A stretch of 64,000 bases of DNA, taken from Emmonsiellopsis sp. PD_33. Taxonomy: Eukaryota > Ascomycota > Eurotiomycetes > Onygenales > Ajellomycetaceae. The DNA lies in NCBI GenBank assembly GCA_032988165.1, contig JANTQF010000103.1, positions 1-64,000 on the forward strand, in the 5' to 3' direction. A program made the position numbers and the translations under genes. Under the pieces are notes generated by a model. That model was not told where the DNA came from. It made no database searches and was given only the letters and a program-made list of their open reading frames with translations. Below, piece after piece: positions 12,601-24,543 of this stretch; the stretch's first letter is position 1, and the number at the start of each line of letters is the position of its first letter.

Positions 12601-14400
12601 ACTGAGATATTTAACATGTTGCGTAGATGCTAGCCCTGAAGTAGAATTAACAGATCACTCCCCGGCACCGGCTTCATTGTCTCTTCCGGCACAGAACCCA
12701 ATGGAGATCAGTGCTTAAATTAATCCTAAAGGGGGCGTCCCTGGTTCCATTTAATATGCAGGCTTCTACGGGTCTTCTCTCGCATGGGTAGTAGGCTTGC
12801 GAGTTGCAAGGAGCCAGAAACGGGTGGCTGGGGGCGACATTGCGGAATCCGATAACAAGGCGCATATTAAGTTAATCTAACTCATCTACGGCTCTGGATT
12901 CCGACAACTTGTCGACATTGGTTCTGCTTGCAAAGAGGCTCATTAGGAGCAGATTCTTGGAGGTTGGCTTGGTCATGTGACACAGAGCCATCCATCCCGT
13001 TTTGTTCATCTCCCGCCAACTTTCTTCCAACGTCAACCTCATCTCGGCATCATCAACTCCTCATGATTCCACCAGCCAGGCTGTTCTATGGGGCCTGGGG
13101 TAATGTGTCTGTCCAATCCTTGCCTGGACCAGGATATGCGAACCCCCCCCCCAAGAAACAATGCTGCAAGGATAAATCAATGGTGGCTTGTCATGGGAAT
13201 AATTACCCGCCACACCCTCGACTCCCCGGGGACACATCTCCCCTTGATCCTCGTCCTCTTGACAATCACCCGATGGGTTTTGGTCATGCCGAAAGGGGTT
13301 CGAGACTGATTCCTCCCCGTCAACGGCGGGCCGAATGGTTTCGCCTAGTGAAGAACTGAGAAGGCCGCCGTTTCGAGAATCTGGACAGTGGGGAATCATC
13401 ACGGCTCAATTCTTCTCCCCGCAAAAACGAATCAGAGGTCTTCAGGGATCTCTCCCTGAAGAACATTGCCGGCCCTAAACCCCGGATTAGCCATCTTCGT
13501 CTTCGATCTTCTTCTGGTCACTTTGTTTGAAACGCTTTTTCTAGGATCCCCACCTATCACGTCACATTTGCCAAAATTGATGTGGGGTAAATGCCTTGGC
13601 CCGGGGCCGGGGCTGGTTGAGAGGCCGTACCGAGTTCCCGATCCAGTGAAGTTGCCGAATTTGAATGAAGAGTTCCGGTGCCTTGCGTGCTCAGACACGG
13701 TACACCTGTGGCACCCACGTCTAACGCGGTGAAGAGACAACGCATATATTCATCATGATTTGTTCGTGCTTAGTTATGGGATCTGGAAACAAATCCTGTT
13801 CTCCTCTGTTCCGTCTTTGCAGGTGATTCTACCTACAAGGAATTACCCGGTTGTGGGCACTGCTCCCCGCAGCTTAACTTTCTACCCGCGCCTTGACAGA
13901 TCAGATGTGATACCGGCCCACACATGATAGTGGACGAGCAACTTCATTGGAGTCCGCTCGACGGAGTATCCCCATTCATTGTCACATCATGGGGGGCTCC
14001 ACAGCACTAAAGGCTTCTGTGCCTGATGGAACCTTTTCGTTTGTTCCATGCAGACTATCAGGGTAGTGGAGATAGATTTCATGTGGCTAATTTACAACAC
14101 TTGGACGTTTCTTGCCGCTAGACCCTTGGGTTCAAAGATCTGCAGGAATTACAATCAGCTATCCCCAGTCCTCCACGGAGCGTCGGCTCCTCCTCCCGTT
14201 GCGCAACCGCATCTCAACTTCGTCGGTTGAAACATTTGCTGCTCCGCCGTTTTCGGGCCTTCATCCTCCTGCGTGCCAGTGGGTGGTTCGTAGTTGGTAC
14301 TAAATGGATTTTGCCAGATCCAGATTATGAGTTTGGATATCCACTAATGGCTCCGGGAACAATACTATACATCCCTGCCTTCGCTGCTCGAAGATTTATC
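9694..14400. other. 4.7 kb stretch without a recognisable gene
   Basis: Both strands hold many short frames, but none has coding-like composition, splice structure or a recognisable domain. The left part should be the promoter and leader of the histidine kinase gene; the right part should be the upstream region of the GH6 gene. Small features: a telomere-like TTAGGTTAGGGTTAG near 9916-9931, a CACGTG at about 10255, and a C-run near 13144. A long regulatory region, a non-coding RNA, or a decayed gene are all possible. Confidence 0.45.
14085..14090 (+). promoter_or_regulatory. GGCTAA motif upstream of the GH6 gene (possible XlnR/Xyr1 site)
   Basis: GGCTAA is the core recognised by XlnR/Xyr1 regulators of cellulase genes. 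It lies about 410 bases before the GH6 start codon. It is a single six-base match, so chance is a real alternative. Confidence 0.25.
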
Positions 14401-14402
14401 CA

Positions 14403-14408
14403 TATAAG
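14403..14408 (+). promoter_or_regulatory. TATA-like element of the GH6 gene
   Basis: TATAAG within CATATAAGAGCC, about 95 bases before the ATG at 14500. The spacing and the pyrimidine-rich leader that follows fit a strongly inducible fungal secreted-enzyme gene. Confidence 0.45.
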
Positions 14409-14499
14409 AGCCGGCACCTCCCTCGTTTGACCTGACCTCCAAGCACTCATTCTTCAATTGTACATTCACTACTCTTTTTGTCGATCTATTCCTTTCACC

Positions 14500-15886
14500 A
14501 TGAAGTACTCCCTCACGTGTGCTGCCCTTGCAGCCTTCGCTGTCCACAACGTCTACGCGGCTCCCCCTCAACTTCAAAAGCGTGCCGCCTGTGATGCCCC
14601 AGTGACCCTCGAGGGCAACCCTTTCACTGATCGGAAGCTGTTCGCCAACTCCTTCTACCGCGATGAGGTTGTGGCTGCCGCTGAGGCAATCACCGATGCT
14701 GCCCTCAAGGAGAAAGCTCTGGCAGTTGCCGAGGTCGGTACTTTCAAGTGGATTGATAAACGAGAGGTCATCCCAATCGTGGATGGATTGATCAAGGAGA
14801 CCCCCTGCGAAGAGATCATCGGTCTGGTCATCTATGATCTCCCAGGACGTGACTGTGCTGCCAAGGCTTCCAACGGAGAGCTGCCAGTCGGTGCCCTTGA
14901 TGTATACAAGGCCGAATATATCGATCGTGAGTAATACAAAGATCTTCATAGCGTCCGTGATATGCTTATAACACATATATAGCCATTCGCGAAATCATCG
15001 CTGCCAACCCCAACACGGCCATCGCGCTCGTTATCGAGCCCGATTCTCTTCCCAACTTGGTCACAAACATCGACCTTCAAAGCTGCCAGGACTCCGCAGA
15101 GGGATACAGAGCGGGTGTTGCTTACGCCCTTGAGCAACTCAACTTCCCCAACGTGGCGATGTACATTGATGCTGGACACGGTGGATGGCTCGGATGGGAT
15201 GAAAACCTTAGTACGATCTGAATCTCCCTTGCTATAAAAAGTTCCCAAGCTAACTCGACATAATAGCGCCTGGTGCCGAGGAGCTCGCCTCTGTCTTCAA
15301 GGCTGCCGGTTCCCCCTCGCAAGTTCGTGGTATCGCCACCAACGTTTCCGGCTGGAACGCCTTTTCCCTGACTCCTGGCGAGTTCGAGGACGACCCTGAT
15401 GGGCAATACAACCAATGCCAGGACGAGCAGCGCTTCGTCACCCTCTTCGGCGCGGCTCTCGAAACCGCCGGCATGCCCAACCAGGCCATCGTCGATACCG
15501 GGCGAAACGCCGTTCAGGGCATTCGTGAGGAATGGGGTCACTGGTGCAATGTTGACGGCGCTGGCTTCGGTGTCCGTCCCACTGCTGAGACCGGTGAGGC
15601 GTTGGTCGATGCCTTCGTCTGGGTCAAGCCTGGTGGAGAGAGTGACGGAACATCCGATACCACCGCTGATCGGTTCGATGAGTTCTGCGGATACCCCGAT
15701 GGTGAGTTATCCAGCCTAGTCCCGTCTATCCAAGTCTTTCTACCGGCAACCCCATCTATATTTTGAAAACTCTCAACTAACCCCCTATTCTTAACCAAAA
15801 TAGCCTTCCAACCTTCCCCCGAAGCCGGACAATGGCACCAGGCCTTCTTCGAGATGCTCCTCACCAACGCCAACCCACCATTTTAG
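14500..15886 (+). CDS. GH6 cellobiohydrolase (cellobiohydrolase II type), secreted, no CBM1
   Basis: Exons 14500-14926, 14983-15210, 15267-15701 and 15804-15886, joined by three short introns with consistent phase 1; about 390 aa. A signal peptide (MKYSLTCAALAAFAVHNVYA) is followed by a short propeptide ending in KR, a Kex2-type site. The GH6 hallmarks are present: YDLPGRDCAAKASNGE with the proton-donor Asp, IEPDSLPNLVTN with the second active-site Asp, DAGHGGWLGW, ATNVSGWN, and VKPGGESDGTSD near the C-terminus. It hydrolyses cellobiose units from the non-reducing ends of cellulose. There is no Cys-rich CBM1 or Ser/Thr linker, so this is a catalytic-domain-only enzyme. It ends FEMLLTNANPPF, the usual GH6 terminus. 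It is convergent with the F-box gene. Confidence 0.95.
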
Positions 15887-16919
15887 ATCAGTGAAGAACT
15901 GGAAAATGACTCGTTAATTCGTTCTCCATTTTCCCAAGTCTCGGCTGAAGAGATTCAAAACTTATGCCTAAGAATGAAACTGATCCAGGGAGTTGTGTAA
16001 CCAAAACCTCAACCCCCTCTTTTCTCTGTCTGCACTTGGCAGGCACTTCTTGTACATACATATATACATTTTATATCATTGTTATATCATCATCATCATG
16101 CCTAAATACCTGCCTAACTGTCTTTTATTATTCCGCTTGCTTTGTAGTTTTGCCCAAGGGGGGGGGGGGGGGAAACTCCCTAACATAATCTCACAGTAAG
16201 ATACCCCCATCACACCCATTTACCTCTCCACCTATGTAGCTAGCTAGCTAGTCACTCGCTCAATTGATTTATAACTGTTATAGATCGTTAGGAACGAACA
16301 GTTTGGTGGAACTGGTTAGTAGTATGTAAGGTGCTTGATGTATAGGGATGGATATATCTAGCTCAGGTCATTCATTCACTGTCAAGTGTGAAATGGAATG
16401 GATTTCTTTCTGGTTAACTAGCTATGTAAAGTAAATGAACCTCACCATCCATCCATCCACCCACAAAATGAAAAAGAACGAATGGATGGGTGGGTGGATG
16501 GGGATGGATGGGATGTGGATTTACTAACAAACATGTAGGATACATAGGTGTGCCGTGTGTGTGTGTGTGTGTGTGTGCGTGTCGCGGCTGTTTAGGTGGG
16601 GGAGGTGGACTGGACGGTTTGACATATACGAACAAGGTGGAAGGGGGTATATATATGTATGTATGGGAAAAGCATATTGATTGATTGTATCGTAGATAGT
16701 TCTGAATTGGAATTGGAATTTGGATTTGGATTTGAATTCGGTATTATTTCTTTTGTTTCTGCTTTTCCGCGTTTCGTCTAGGTACATACATAAGTAGGTA
16801 CGCAGCTAGGCATGTATCTAGTAATTGATGACATGGGATGGACCGTTCCTTCGCCGGCCAGAGACACCCGCCCCCGGTTTCACCATATCTACATCATATC
16901 TAATCCGCGCATGCCTTAC
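15887..16919. repeat. Convergent intergenic region with simple repeats
   Basis: No gene seen. It contains a G15 run at 16158-16172, a GGATG-rich stretch near 16445-16515 and a (GT)n tract of about 11 units at 16555-16576. It probably contains the 3' UTRs of the GH6 and F-box genes. Confidence 0.6.
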
Positions 16920-19206
16920 TTATGAACCAGTACTCGAGTCAATGAAAACATCCTGCATATCCGAATCCCGGGTATTCAGGGATGTAAACGAGGATGTCGT
17001 GGGCGATATGAGTGTAGACGAGGGCGGTCCGGCTTCAGTGGCCGAAGCATGGTTCCTTTCGAACTGTGTATAGCTTGATTCAGCCATGCTGTCCTGGCTG
17101 TCTGAATCCGAGGGGTAATCGAACGCGTCGTCGGGCGGGGCGAATGACCACACCTATCAGATGGGATTGATTAACACACCACGCTAAAGGACTGACTGAT
17201 GAAATATGAACTTACCTCCATAATAGTCCGTTGCGCACGGGTCGCCATGATCACCGCCTTCTCATCCTCAAACGCAACCCGCCACACAGCCTCAGTCGGC
17301 TGGCTCAACTCCCTTACCAACTGGCCCGTTCTCAGATTCCAGACCTTCACACGCCCGTCACTCCCGCCGCTGATGATCCGATTATCGTCAAACTGCAAAC
17401 TGGTAACGCTGTTATCATGCGCAGCCAGGCGATGAATCGGCGTATAGTTTAGCAAAGACCACACCCGAACAGACCCATCGGAGCCGCCGGTGACCAGTGT
17501 GTCGCCGCGCATCTGCAATTGGCCGACGAGCGAGGTGTGACCCTGTAAAATGGCATGGCACTGGCCAGTTTGGGGATCCCAGATGCGCACGCTAGTGTCC
17601 AGACTACCTGTGGCGATCCGCTTGCCGTCGAACGCGATGGCATAGATCTGGCTAAAGTGGCCACTAAGCGTTTTCAAGCACTTGCCAGTGGATATACTCC
17701 AGATCTTGGCTGTAGTATCGTAGCTGCCGGAGACGACGATATCACCGTGGATTGCGAGGCATCTAACACTTGACTGGTGGCCGACGAGGACGTTTTTGCA
17801 GACGCCCTTGGCAAGGTCCCATATCCGGAGTGTGGTGTCTCGAGATCCCGATATCGCAGTTGTCGCGTTGAGCATTTTCAGACATCGCACGGTTGACGTG
17901 TGGCCGCGCAGTTTATGGATGCATTCACTATAGTGGAAGGCTGCGATTAGACAACGCACTTGTCGATATAAAGGCAAAAATTCAAAACTTACCCAGTTGA
18001 CATGTTCCAGACACGGACATCACGGTCACATCCACCGCTGACAAGAAGATCGTCCCAGGGAACCATGGCCCAGACGCCCATCATATGGCCCTGTAATGTC
18101 CTCTGATGCTCGCCGTTTGTATTAAAAATATGGATTTTTGCATTGTCTAATGCAATAGCAATATATTTCGGAGTCAAATGTAAGCAGGTTACCACGCCAT
18201 GGTCAGGCGTGATGTGTTTGGTCGTGACATGCCCGCCTTTCCGCCAGGCGGCTTCGACCATATATCTCTGCTTGAAGTGTGTTCTGTAGCTAGTGTTTCG
18301 TGTTCGGCGTTTACGAGAATTACGCCCTATCGACGAGGGAGTTCGGGAGGTAACTGGCGTGCTGCTTACACTAGTATTACTGGCCATGGGGTCGTCGACA
18401 TTTTGCCAGGATCGCTGTGAGGAGCGGGGATCGTATGGATTAGGGGGAAGAGTAAATGAGAAAGGTTGAGCGGCCTCTCGTGTGTCCTCATACATGCTTC
18501 TGTAGGTATGGTTCTCGCACAGGAGTTTCCAGGTCATATCATCGTCCAGAACCTCCTGCCATCGTCGTGAGACTTGTGACGCCCGGGCCAGTGTTTTGGC
18601 GTTATCGATGAATGATAGAATCTGATAAGGGGAAGTCCCATGGTCAGTCTCCGAACTGATCCTCCCGTTCTTCCGGAAGGGACAAAAAAATAAAAACAAA
18701 GTATAAGAAGGAAGTAACGAAAAAGGAATACTGACCCTCAGACACAACTCATGCGGCAGCACCTTGAATGGGTCCTTCTTTAGTCTCGGACTGACGAGGT
18801 GATAAGCAAAGCTGAGCTGCTGGCTATCACACATGTTCAAAATCTCCGCCAGAAACCGCTGGCTCTCGTCGCGACCCAACAAGCTGAAGCGTTGCCTAGC
18901 ATCACGCAGGAATGTCTCCTCGTCCTCAGCAGCGGTATGCCAGCTGGGGGCTCGTTGGTGCGGCGTGGGACTGGGAGCCGGGGTGGGCGGGGAGGCTGGG
19001 GCGGATGGGTGGAGGTTGTGAAGGGGCGGGATGGATTTGCTAGGCGTGTGCAGGGGTTTTGGCGCGGCACCGCTGCCGGATATTCTCTTCCGCTGACTGT
19101 GTTTGTGGGGGGCAGCCATGGCGGGAGAGTTGTCGTCACTATCGTCGTCTGGGTCTATCATCGAGGCTTGCCGGGAGGAGTAGCGGGTGCCAAAGGCGGG
19201 ATCCAT
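16920..19206 (-). CDS. F-box / WD40-repeat protein, Cdc4/Pop1-like SCF substrate receptor
   Basis: Exons 19206-18736, 18621-17993, 17927-17216 and 17153-16920; phases 0, 2 and 0; about 681 aa. The N-terminus is disordered and Pro/Ser-rich. An F-box lies at DPFKVLPHELCLR joined to ILSFIDNAKTLARASQVSRRW across the first intron. At least seven WD40 repeats follow (LQGHMMGVWAM, LRGHTSTVRCL, LVGHQSSVRCL, LSGHFSQIYAI, LQGHTSLVGQL, LAAHDNSVTSL and a divergent last one). The tail is acidic and Ser-rich. The protein should bind Skp1 through the F-box and phosphodegron substrates through the propeller, directing SCF ubiquitylation. The F-box-WD40 layout fits Cdc4/Fbw7/Pop1; Met30-type proteins are an alternative. 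The first intron (18735-18622) is 114 nt long and has no in-frame stop. Confidence 0.88.
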
Positions 19207-20780
19207 GGCGGAGACGGGAGAACAGACCGAGTATCAGGGTATCTTGCGAGTTATACGGAAAACTACTAGGACTTGGACTCTCCAGCTCCGGGAACTGGGG
19301 ATTCAAGCTCCCTCATGTATTGGCGGTGGCAGACGGAGGGGGTGGAGGGAGGAGGTTGAATGCCGGGGAGGGAGCGCTTAGAGACGACGGAGAGAGGAGG
19401 GCAGGGTGAGCCAGACACGCAACGAAAGGACAGACAGCGGGCTCTGTCTCAGCAGCAGGAGAGCCAGCAGCAGAGACGCATTCCGCGACACAGCAGGGCG
19501 ATGTGGACGGCGAGGATGCAGAGAAGAAGAAGTCGAGGCGGCGAGGACGAGGTTGGAGACGAGGAGCCGCATCAAGTGATGTCGCCCGATGTGGCTGGCC
19601 AAGCCGCGGGTACCAGGTACCTCGCCTGCCACCAGAAAGCAGCGGCGGACGAGGTACCTGGTACCTGCCGCAGAAATTTCTCTCCGCCGCCCCTGACTAT
19701 TAGTAACCTGCGATCATCAATCGAGATATCCCCTTCCACGCCGCGAAATAGGGGGCGAGCAGTGCATCACTATCCAGACATCTCGACAGAACGCACACAC
19801 ACGTCGACAGCTCATACATCCACCAGCCAAGCCAGCCTATTACAGTCCTCCCCAGCCCCGTGTCTGGTCTCCCATCCGCCGCCGACGCCCTATCAGCCAC
19901 CAGAGCGGCACGCCCAGGCTTCCCAACAGCATTGCCATCCCGTCCAAGGTACTGCCTGTTGCATACAGTCCCCAACCCGGGGGCGGTCAGGACACAGACA
20001 GGTTGGTTATTTAGCCAACCCCCGTTGAAACGCCCAATCCCTCGAACTCGCGGAACCGCAAGGGGCGGCGGCGGTATCAGATTTTAGCCTGTCTACTCCG
20101 TATTTACGCACGTACGGGGCGAAGATAACCCCTCTTGCAGAACGGAGCTTCTCCAGAATCTACGTAACTATGTAATGGAAAGGAAGGAAAGAAAGAAAAA
20201 AGAAAAGAAAATAGAAGATCCTGCAGCCATGGTTAGTTAACTAACTGTCGAGTTACAAAGTTACACCACTCCTGACCAACTAAATCTCCGAAGCAAATCC
20301 CCAAACGCTAACCTTTGCCGCTGAGGCGTGGCGGGTAACTAACGGGCAGTCGGTTGAATTGGTTCGCCTTTTCACTCCTGAGATGTTTGAAGTAGATAAG
20401 CCAGCCGATGGGGTTATTGGGGGTTGGTTACAATTAACCGGATACAAGACGTCAGCAGCAATAAAGTGGTTACCACGCCCAGTAAGGCTCGAGAGTTCCT
20501 TGATGCTTTTTATCTTTTTACTTTATTTATTCCATTCCCTAAACTCACCTCGGGATTTTATTTGCTTGATCACATAGTGACAACAAACAGCCAAGGGAAG
20601 TTGGCTGTCTATATTCTAATGATGAACACCAGTTCAACACAACCTTCCACCATACCACATATGCACAAACTATATGAACTATCCAGATAAAAAGCAGAAA
20701 TGGTATATGTATGTATGTAGCCATCCAGCCCATTTGGAAACCTCAATTCGATTCCTCCATGTAACTTATGTAGCACAGGA
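19207..20780. other. Upstream region of the F-box gene, no gene seen
   Basis: The GC-rich part to about 20,100 looks like a long promoter or leader of the F-box gene. It contains a strong inverted repeat at 19,609-19,665. Beyond 20,100 the sequence is AT-rich without a supported gene. Confidence 0.5.
19609..19665. repeat. Perfect 16-bp inverted repeat with 25-nt loop
   Basis: The left arm GGTACCAGGTACCTCG (19609-19624) is the exact reverse complement of CGAGGTACCTGGTACC (19650-19665). Each arm itself contains two copies of GGTACC, so the site can fold in more than one way. It lies about 400 bases upstream of the F-box start codon. Confidence 0.85.
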
Positions 20781-20789
20781 ATGAAGAAC

Positions 20790-21376
20790 GTCCATGACTA
20801 TTAACAGGTACATGTAACCCCTACCTGCTGCATGATAAAGCAGATACAATGCACATGTATGTACATACATGTATGTATTTATATAAGGTTGCTAATAAAC
20901 CTGACCTGGCTCCACTCCTCTTTAAACTCTTATCTGGCTGGTATGTAAATACCAGCTTTCCTCTGATCTCAGAGAAGTTCCTGATTGGGTTAATTATATA
21001 GTTTCTGAATTAAGGGATAGGAGATACATCTTGTGTAACATAGAGCTAATTCATTAATAACATAGTATTAATTAACTAGTGTAGTGCTTCTAGAAGAATT
21101 ATAGAAGATAGAAGTTAAGAGATAGTTGAAGTTAGTAGTTAACTGAATAGATGCAGGACTGTTATCATTATAATAGGATGTGAAAGGAAAAGTACCTTTG
21201 ATAAAAAAAAAGCATATAAGAAACAAACCATTGGTATCAATGATAAATAAAGCAAAGATAAAAATGTGATTGAAAATATCAGAATGAGGAGAAGTAATAT
21301 ATATAATATCATACATACAGACATGAATAAATGGATAAATGCAAAAGCAAGAAGTCAGCAGTGCAGTGTCTGGTCA
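20790..21376. other. CpG-free AT-rich patch, possible decayed mobile-element relic
   Basis: I find no CpG across roughly 590 bases here, although the flanking DNA has normal CpG. Near 20940 there is a short palindrome (CTGGTAT, 4-nt spacer, ATACCAG). The composition is like the transposon block at the right end of the window, but no protein relic is readable. Confidence 0.35.
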
Positions 21377-21954
21377 CGCAGTGTAAAAAGCCAAAAGGAC
21401 ATTAAAAAAAGCATGTGGTTGCATATGCATGAGAAGGAAGAGGGAGAAAGAAAAAAAGAAAGCAAGCAAAGCCAAAAACTCCTGTTTTAGTTAACCCAAT
21501 CCAGCACGCAGGGATGAGAAAAAGGAAAATACAAGAGAGAGAGTGAGATATGTAATGCTCTATAAGTAAGGGTAGGTAGGTAGGGTACTTCACTATCGAA
21601 TCAAATCAAACCAAATCAAATCAAATCTTGCCTGCATGATTCAAACGCTCGGATCAGACGGTGGTTGGGTATATCTACTATACATACATTCCATCCCCTT
21701 CTTCCAGTGCTCTTGGTCTATTCTAACTCTTATCGTTAAAACGCGTAACGAGCTGCTGGCGACATGACATGGTTCCGAGACAAAGGAATTGATAAGTCAT
21801 TGATCGATGCGTAGTTTGAGGCATGAGGGACTGAAATCCGCGCCTCTGTTAATCAATGATAACGTCTCCCGTCTCATTTTAAGGCCAACGGGGGCGCCGA
21901 GTACGGTAGGAGGGGAATCACAGGAAAAGGCGCGAAGGAGCGCAAAGTCGCTCC

Positions 21955-23263
21955 TCAATGAGCATGTCCAATTTGCAAGAATAGGGGTATTATCATGCCG
22001 ACGACGGATGCGATCAAATCTCTCATGGACTTTTGGGGTCTTTGGGACCCGTCCCGACCCTCTGCGTATCCATTAGCGTGCACGTCTCGTCGTGACGGTT
22101 CCGTTCCATTTTCTTGCATTGTGTGCATTGCGACGTATCTGATAATAAAGGGGTTAGTCTCTTGTAAATTTCTGTACGCTGGACACGGTCCGGTATAAAC
22201 TTACAAGAAAGTCCCTGCCGAAAACAACAGCAGCATCCCCGTCCTCCACCGTGTTGCTGATTCATCGCCAGCGTGGCCAGCCATCACGGTATGCGCGATG
22301 ATCCAAGTAAACAGCGCACCAACCGGCGCCGCCAAGCTGAATACCAACAGATGCCCGCGAGCAGCGCGGTTAGATAACCCCTGCTTCAGTAAAACACTCG
22401 TCAGACCAAAGGCCGCCGGCGCCTTGTGGACCATGATGGCGAAGAATATAATAAAGCTGAGGCTCGAATTTGACGTCGATGCGCCCAGGGCAATCCCGTC
22501 CGCCGCGGCATGGATCACGAGGCCGGTTGTCGTCGCGAAGCTTTGGCCTTGTCTGGAGCTGCCGCCGGCATCTAAAAGGCCTCCTCCGCGCGCTGGAGAT
22601 GCTGCTCGGCCAAGTCCCGAACCTAAATTATCCAATGATATATGGTATGGGCCCCGTTGCTGCTTTGCGGAGGAGGCCGCAAATGCTGGGAGCGTATCGA
22701 CCAGGTACATCAGAATAAACCCGCTGATGAGTGCGACTCCAATCCAAGCGTGGGGTGAGCTCTCATGGCTTTCCTGGGGCTGTTCGGTCTGCTCCTCTTC
22801 CTCTTCTTGTCTCCTGGGTTCATCATCTGGCACGTATAATCTCCCGCCCTCCCCAGTGTCGCTTGAGCCCTTGTCTGGATCTACCTCGGACTCATCCCTA
22901 CGCCAAAGCGTGGCCACAGACGGGGGCTGCCACCTCGCGTCGAGAATCCTGTGTCCGGCAACGTCTCTCTTTGTATGTGTATGCGACACGGCCGTCGAAC
23001 TGTAGAGGGTCTCCACTCCTTCGGGGATTATTACGATCAAAGATGTGCCGACCAGGACGCCCATTCCAAGGGCGGAAATTAAGCGGAGTTGTGAGGAGGA
23101 CAGTGAGAAGGAAAGGGGCAGTGAGCCGACGACGAAAGAGCTATATATATCAAGACGAGCAGGGGTTAGAAGTAGAATTAGACAGCAAAAGGGACGGGCA
23201 GGGCGGGCCTTACACAATCGCCATCACCAAGCTCAGGCTGAGCAGGGTAAAGAGCCCGTCCAT
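21955..23263 (-). CDS. ZIP-family metal transporter, ATX2 / ZIP9 (SLC39A9) type
   Basis: Exons 23263-23214, 23140-22205 and 22138-21955; introns in phase 2 with GTAAGG...TAG and GTAAGT...CAG; about 389 aa. The first short exon gives MDGLFTLLSLSLVMAIV and continues into SFVVGSLPLSFSLSSSQL, forming the first membrane helix. The motif GMGVLVGTSLIVIIPEGVETL follows. A His-containing and acidic cytosolic loop (SHTHTKRD, then a poly-Glu stretch) separates the two halves. The metal-site helices carry HAAADGIALGA and MVHKAPAAFGLTSVLL, the ZIP9-type variants. The last exon ends in VVGMIIPLFLQIGHAH. The protein probably moves Zn or Mn across a Golgi or endomembrane, as in ATX2/ZIP9. It is transcribed divergently from HAT1. 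Confidence 0.9.
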
Positions 23264-24543
23264 GGCGAATGATGGGTATATTGTGTGATGGGCCAATTGC
23301 AGATATCAGTAGCCTCTATCCATCCCGACGACAGCCAAAATCGAAGCGTGGGTGGAATTGCGGCCGCAAGGGGGGAGTTCGGTCTCCGCCGTGTGCCCGA
23401 GATTTACAGATCGGACGTGAGTTTGGGCATTTGGTGGGAGGAGGGGTGTAAGTGTGGCGACGTTGTATCCCAGCGCAGGAGACGGTGGGATGGGTTGGCT
23501 AGGGAATAGATATAGATCGAGGCGTGTCGTAATCAATTAAATTAATTTCTTGAGATGGAGTTGTCCTCTCCATCCAGCGACGGCACCTTTTTATACGGGC
23601 AACCGCAGTGCCAACTGCGCAATTCCACCCTTTAATGTTTTTTATGTTTTTTATGCTCGCTATCTAAACCTCCAAAGTTTGACCAGTGAACAACTATTAT
23701 TAAAAATGTCCCTACCTCCGATCCAATTGATCTGTTTTCTAGTCTGCTGCCATTCTACCAAGCTGTCTCCAGTCATCCCAACCTGCACTTGTGTGTTCAG
23801 GAGTATATATTTATGTTACCCCTATGTGATTCTAGGTGAAGTTGAGAATAAATAAAAGGAGTCATAATTCTCCATCATTACAAGACACATGTATGACCTC
23901 ATTCCCGTGTAGCTTCAAAGTCGACAAAGCAGAAAGGCAGCCCATGTAATTACTCAGAATGGAGGAGACATCAGAGATGGCATTAAAGGGCTGTATTAGG
24001 AATATTTCACACGTATTCCGGTTTTGCGTTTGAATATTCAAGACCAAGGAAACCAGTCATATCATTAATGGGCTGATGAATGGACGAGGCAGGAGGCTTT
24101 GGTTTGCGTTGTTTGAAGCTGGCCCGAATATCGAAAATGGCGGTTGGTTTCTGAAATGCATCTCTGAAAGAGGATCATTATTCTCCAGAAGCTCTCTTTT
24201 CTGCATTGATGTGGGCTGGCAACAACCAAGCCACAAGACGGAGTACTGGTCTTCTTTTACAGGGAAAGGTTGGTTGAAGTGAATGAAGAAAAGCCATAGA
24301 AGAATGGAATTAGAATAAGTTCAAATTGAATATCAACCTCTGGCGCCCATGCGGAGAGCTGGGTCACGTGGCCGCCCAAACAGGCAATTCGGAACGTCGC
24401 CGCATCTCGACGCGAAACAAACGCGTTTCTTCTGCCAATTTAATTTATTTAATTCACACCACGCCGCCATCAGCCAGCTTTTGTCGCTTCCGAAACACAG
24501 CCCCGAGCAGCCGCCAGTTCTTGAGCGCGCATACTGGGCGAAA
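23264..24543. other. Divergent promoter region between the ZIP gene and HAT1
   Basis: 1.28 kb with no supported gene on either strand. The HAT1-proximal part contains a CACGTG (near 24365) and a GC-rich leader. Confidence 0.5.

Noticed and set aside
22298..23005. 235-codon plus-strand frame opposite the ZIP transporter
   Set aside because: It is the antisense shadow of the ZIP coding exon, with no recognisable domain.
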